Assembly (NCBI RefSeq): GCF_007990755.1
Contig: NZ_BJXA01000015.1
Span: 91,149 to 155,148 of the forward strand
Reading direction: 5' to 3'
DNA: 64,000 nucleotides
Source of the DNA: Nocardia ninae NBRC 108245
GTDB lineage: Bacteria; Actinomycetota; Actinomycetes; Mycobacteriales; Mycobacteriaceae
The translations under genes were made by a program, and so were the position numbers. Positions 60,968 through 64,000 of this stretch are shown piece by piece. The notes under the pieces are model-generated. The model ran no database searches. It worked only from the letters and a program-made list of their open reading frames with translations, and was not told where the DNA came from. How positions within the stretch are numbered: position 1 is the first letter of the stretch; each line of letters opens with the position of its first letter.

Positions 60968-61290
60968 GTGGAATCGCGTCCTTCGATATCGACGTCGGGT
61001 CGGCGCAAATCGCACCGTTCCGTGGGTACCCGACACACGCGACCAAAACATTGCGCGGCAAGTGATTTCGACCGCACAGCCCCGATAACCGCTGCTCACC
61101 GGGTCAGCAAACCGGCGGCAGTTGTTCGGCGCCGACTGCCCGGCAAGCCACTCGCAAGTACCGGAAATCCCGCACTGCGCCGGGGCTTTTCGGCGACTTT
61201 CGCCGGACTCCGCACCGCGGCAAACGGTTAGGCGAAGATCAGTTCATCGATCGTCGCGCACTCTGGGCACAAATCATGTCGCGGTAGGGG

Positions 61291-61833
61291 TCAGCCGAGT
61301 GCGTGTTCGGTGACCGAGGACGTGAGGTTGGTGCCGTTGAGGTCCAGGTACAGGGAGCGTTCGGTGATCGAGAGGGTCGCGGTGTTGCGCCGGTCCACGG
61401 CGGCGACGGCGGCGTCGATGAAGGCGCGGTCGAAGCTGTAGAGGGGGATGGCTTCGGCGCGATGGATGCGTTTGCCTGCGAGTTGAGCCAGCACCTTGGC
61501 CGGGTCCCGGTGGGTGTAGACGGCGGCGCGGCCGGCGAGTTTGCTCCCGCGGTGCAGGCGTTCCGCGTCGGGCGCGCCGACCTCGATCCAGGCGGTGAGT
61601 CGGCCGGTGAGGTCGCGCACCAGCACCGCGGGCTCGTCGGTGGACGAGACGCCACCCTCGCTGAAGGCGATGCCGTCCTGGTATTCGAGGCAGTAGGCGA
61701 GCAGGCGGGTCACCATGAACTCGGCGGTCTCGGACGGGTGGCGCGCGATCCGCAACTCCAGGTCCTGGTACACGTCGCGGTCGACGTCGGCCAGTTGGAC
61801 GGCGAAGTTGTGCAGTGTTGCGGGAAGGGCCAT
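61291..61833 (-). CDS. YaeQ family protein
   Basis: 180 residues with the YaeQ layout: ALPATLHNFAVQLADVDRDVYQ at the start, RHPSETAEFMVTRLLAYCLE, DEPAVLVRDLTGRLTAWIEV, AEAIPLYSFDRAF and a C-terminal strand set. The fold is of the PD-(D/E)xK nuclease group; the Glu-x-Val and Lys/Arg positions are present but activity has not been shown for the family. It is unrelated to its neighbours in orientation timing and likely monocistronic. Confidence 0.88.
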   Translation of the reverse strand: MALPATLHNFAVQLADVDRDVYQDLELRIARHPSETAEFMVTRLLAYCLEYQDGIAFSEGGVSSTDEPAVLVRDLTGRLTAWIEVGAPDAERLHRGSKLAGRAAVYTHRDPAKVLAQLAGKRIHRAEAIPLYSFDRAFIDAAVAAVDRRNTATLSITERSLYLDLNGTNLTSSVTEHALG

Positions 61834-61884
61834 AAGTCCAGGAGCTTAGGTGAACCCCGCTGCCCGCCCGGTCGGCGGCGCTGG

Positions 61885-63132
61885 TCAGGGGATGAACCGG
61901 GTGTCCGGGTGGCGCGGATCGTTCCCGTCGAACAGGTCGCTGGCGATGCCTTTCAGGTGCAGGTCGAAGAAGGCCGCGATGTAGTCCTGCTGTGCGCTCA
62001 CCGAGCGGGCCGGATGGATGGTGCCGACTTCGCGCTGCCGGGTCTCCGGCGACAGCAGGCTGGCACACTGCGGCACCGCGACCTGCAGATCGGTGAAACT
62101 GTTGTGCGCGGCGCCGTCGAAGTGCAGATCCCGTTTCCAGCCTTGCTGATTGGTCCAGAACTCGCGCCAGCTCGGATCCATGTCGTCCACGTGCGAATGC
62201 TCGAACTCCCGCTTGGTCTCCGGGTGCACCCCGTCGGCGCCGACCAGCATGAACGGCCGATCCACGCCGTGGCGCACGACCTCACCGAGCTTGCCGACGC
62301 CCATGCTGCCGTCGAGGTTGATCCCCGCGCCGATGCGTGGATCGCGGAACATCGTTTCACCCGCCGTGTAGCCGCCCAGCGAATGACCGAACATGCCGAC
62401 CTTCGACAGGTCGAGGGCCGCCGCCAACCCTGCTGGCAGCGCACGGTTTTCGGCGTCCGGATTCGCGCCTTGGGTCAGGCGGGTCAGCTGGTCGAGTACG
62501 AATCTGGTGTCGGCCACCCGCGCATCGATCGAGGTGGCGAGGTACTGCGGATCCGGCTTGGCATCGCTGCTGAGCAGGCGTCCGCCGGGGAACTCGACCA
62601 CTTTCGCGTCGTAGGTGTGGGAGATGGACACGACGACGTAGCCGTGGCTGGCCAGATCATCGGTGCGGACCGAATTGAGTTCGCGCACCACGCCGAATCC
62701 GTGCGAGAACAGCACAACCGGCCAGGCGCCGCCGGTGTGCTCCACCTCGACCCCGGTGCTCGCCTGGCGCTTGGTACCACCCCAATCGACCGCGCCCGGC
62801 GACAAGCCGAGCATGGGCGCGTCGGACGCGAGCCGGTCGACCGCCTCCGCCACCGCAGGCGACATCCACGGGGCGCGGTCGCCGGTGCGTTGCGCCGGGT
62901 AGGTCACGGTGACCATCAGCTCCCGCTTATCGGCCGGGTGCCAGGGGTCCTGGCGCGAGTCCACCAGATACAGGTCGACCGTGCCGACCGGGTAGCGGCC
63001 GCTGAGCGGCGGCAGGGTGATCTTCGCCGCCGTACCGGTCGACTCGGGTGCGGACTGCTCGCAGGCGGCCAGCGCGATGGTTGCGGCGAGCGCCGCTGCC
63101 AGTGCCAGCGCGCAACCGCGCAATGTGAACAC
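61885..63132 (-). CDS. PAF-acetylhydrolase-like lipoprotein
   Basis: 415 residues. GTG 63132 is chosen because GAGGAGGA lies eight bases before it; the signal peptide is then short and ends in a lipobox (ATIALAAC), so the mature protein is a lipoprotein on the outer face of the membrane. The alpha/beta-hydrolase fold shows oxyanion-side VVLFSHGFGVVREL, nucleophile GHSLGG, NLDGSMG and a late His in FDGAAHNSF. Family enzymes cleave short-chain acyl esters of phospholipids or polyesters. Monocistronic. Confidence 0.85.
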   Translation of the reverse strand: MFTLRGCALALAAALAATIALAACEQSAPESTGTAAKITLPPLSGRYPVGTVDLYLVDSRQDPWHPADKRELMVTVTYPAQRTGDRAPWMSPAVAEAVDRLASDAPMLGLSPGAVDWGGTKRQASTGVEVEHTGGAWPVVLFSHGFGVVRELNSVRTDDLASHGYVVVSISHTYDAKVVEFPGGRLLSSDAKPDPQYLATSIDARVADTRFVLDQLTRLTQGANPDAENRALPAGLAAALDLSKVGMFGHSLGGYTAGETMFRDPRIGAGINLDGSMGVGKLGEVVRHGVDRPFMLVGADGVHPETKREFEHSHVDDMDPSWREFWTNQQGWKRDLHFDGAAHNSFTDLQVAVPQCASLLSPETRQREVGTIHPARSVSAQQDYIAAFFDLHLKGIASDLFDGNDPRHPDTRFIP

Positions 63133-63330
63133 TTTGTGGGTCCTCCTCGACGGTCGGCTCGACGTCATGATGGCAAAGGTTCCGTTGCGCGCGCGTCAGC
63201 CCGACGGCCGAGTCGGCGTACCCCGAGATGTGTAGGGGTATACCCCGAACGGTCTATTTCTAGCGCCGAGGACCACCGGCGCCGTCGCGAGCGCGACCCG
63301 ATGCCGCGTCGGGTCTACGTACTCGCCAGC

Positions 63331-63393
63331 CTAGGGCCTGTTGCAAAGTCCCATCCGGCGCCTCCGGGGGCTGGACTTTGCGACAGACCCTAG
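63331..63393. mobile_element. 63-bp MITE-like palindromic element with IS-type ends
   Basis: Two 21-bp arms, CTAGGGCCTGTTGCAAAGTC(C) and its complement with two differences, flank a 21-bp centre. GG(G/T)CTGTTGCAAAG-type ends are typical of bacterial insertion sequences (IS6- and IS5-like), and the CTAG flanks look like a target duplication or palindrome extension. No transposase is nearby. It sits 30 bp before the DUF1059 start and may act as a leader hairpin. Confidence 0.6.
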
Positions 63394-63422
63394 ACTTGTC
63401 GATCGAGAGGAAAGGACAGTCG

Positions 63423-63569
63423 ATGAAGCGAAACCTGAACTGCCCCTGCGGAGAAGCCATCGTCGGGACCGACGAGGACGACCTGGTGGCCAAGACGCAG
63501 GCTCATCTGGCCGAGAATCATCCCGGGCACGAGTACTCGCGCGACGAGATCTTGTTCATCGCTTACTGA
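63423..63569 (+). CDS. DUF1059 small cysteine protein
   Basis: 48 residues from ATG 63423, after GAGGAAAGGA. NLNCPCGEAIVGTDEDDLVA and the HAxxNHPGHE-type ending (AENHPGHEYS) with CPC and two His match DUF1059, small proteins that probably bind a metal. Function unknown. A longer frame starting at 63378 lies within the MITE-like element and is not favoured. Confidence 0.85.
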   Translation: MKRNLNCPCGEAIVGTDEDDLVAKTQAHLAENHPGHEYSRDEILFIAY

Positions 63570-63590
63570 TTCACCGAGCAGGCGGCCCGC

Positions 63591-64000
63591 TCAGTTACGC
63601 GGCCAGGTCACCGGCTCCGGCAGGCACAGGCTCGCCGAGCGAGTGGTCGGCACCGGTCCGGTGCCGGCGGGGAAGGCCCACTGGGCGATCGGACCCGCCG
63701 CTTTCCAATGCAGCGCACCCCCGTCGGAAACCACCTCGTACACCGACTCGCTACCACCGACGAGTTGGGTGCCCACGCAGTAGTCGTTGTATTCGGTGCC
63801 CGGTTGCTGCGCTCCGGCGCTGAACGTCCCTGCCGGATCGGTGCGAGCGCCGGGGTTGGCCACGGTGCTCGGTGTACCACGGGCCGCCCCGCGAACCCAG
63901 CGCGGTGCGCCGAGTTGATCTGTCGCACAGGTGAAAGCGCGGCCACCGGCCACGACGGTCGTGCCCTGCGCATGGCCGGTGCCCGCCCACAGGCAGTCGG
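63591..64000 (-). CDS. C-terminal part of a secreted-looking protein, cut by the window end
   Basis: The frame is open to the right edge, so the start lies beyond it. The visible 136 residues read DCLWAGTGHAQGTTVVAGGR, FTCATDQLGAPRWV, TEYNDYCVGTQLVGGSESVY and LHWKAAGPIAQWAFPAG, rich in Gly, Thr and Cys with cysteines spaced as in disulphide-linked exported proteins. Two halves look like repeats of one module (DCLWxGTG and DYCVGTQ). No family recognised. It is convergent with the DUF1059 gene. Confidence 0.55.
   Translation of the reverse strand, partial: DCLWAGTGHAQGTTVVAGGRAFTCATDQLGAPRWVRGAARGTPSTVANPGARTDPAGTFSAGAQQPGTEYNDYCVGTQLVGGSESVYEVVSDGGALHWKAAGPIAQWAFPAGTGPVPTTRSASLCLPEPVTWPRN

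Overview
The window reads as a chromosomal segment of a high-GC, mycolic-acid-type actinobacterium, most likely Nocardia or a close relative. The grounds are strong third-position GC bias, frequent GTG starts, two MMPL transporters, an AcpM-like acyl carrier protein, a Ddn-type deazaflavin nitroreductase, AfsR/SARP regulators and many small actinobacterial DUF families. I saw no rRNA, tRNA, CRISPR array, transposase or prophage structural genes.

Layout. 0-8 kb: scattered single metabolic genes (VOC protein, haloalkane-dehalogenase-like hydrolase, TetX-like flavin monooxygenase, DUF1048 protein, cytochrome P450, UDG-like protein, nucleotidyltransferase) separated by gene-poor stretches. 8-15 kb: two secreted glycine-rich proteins of one family (one internally duplicated) around an NTR/TIMP-like secreted protein and an MMPL exporter. 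15-30 kb: small housekeeping or stress genes (VOC, DUF1801, DUF5958, Ddn-like), an AraC regulator next to a Baeyer-Villiger monooxygenase, a MarR regulator divergent from a second MMPL exporter, TspO, a LysR regulator with DUF6506, and a DHA2-type MFS exporter with a possible attenuator in its leader. 30-43 kb: NAD-dependent DNA ligase, a full-length AfsR-type regulator, a DUF4097 protein with a serine hydrolase, a second TetX-like monooxygenase, a MerR regulator facing an orphan AcpM-like carrier protein, a secreted Gly/Asn/Gln repeat protein, an MDR reductase and a GNAT acetyltransferase.

43-59 kb is the standout region. Two short SARP regulators flank an M1-like zinc peptidase. Divergent from the second SARP is a tight one-strand run of seven genes: a 75-residue protein; an 809-residue protein with acidic ends and a long basic amphipathic core; a HETGH zincin-like protein coupled by an ATGA overlap; two proteins I cannot place; a 789-residue protein with an acidic array of exactly 29 five-residue repeats, an alpha/beta-hydrolase fold and an unknown C-terminal domain; and a three-module peptidoglycan hydrolase (two carboxypeptidase-like modules plus glucosaminidase). 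The last enzyme and its partners have no Sec or Tat signal, but three of them start with acidic low-complexity leaders. A 75-bp spacer holds GCGTTGACG-type repeats with the 11-bp period expected of SARP operators. My inference is that this is a SARP-switched, cell-wall-directed or exported multi-enzyme system that I cannot match to a named system. A secreted HEETH protein lies just downstream.

59-64 kb: DoxX-like, ferritin-like, YaeQ-like, a PAF-acetylhydrolase-like lipoprotein, a 63-bp palindromic element with IS-like ends, DUF1059, and the end of a secreted protein that runs off the window.

The regulatory signals I can support are the MarR dyad at 24057-24087, the MerR-type promoter with a 20-bp spacer at 39579-39610, 11-bp-phased repeats at 37234-37274, 37342-37370 and 46735-46773, and several bidirectional hairpin terminators between convergent genes.
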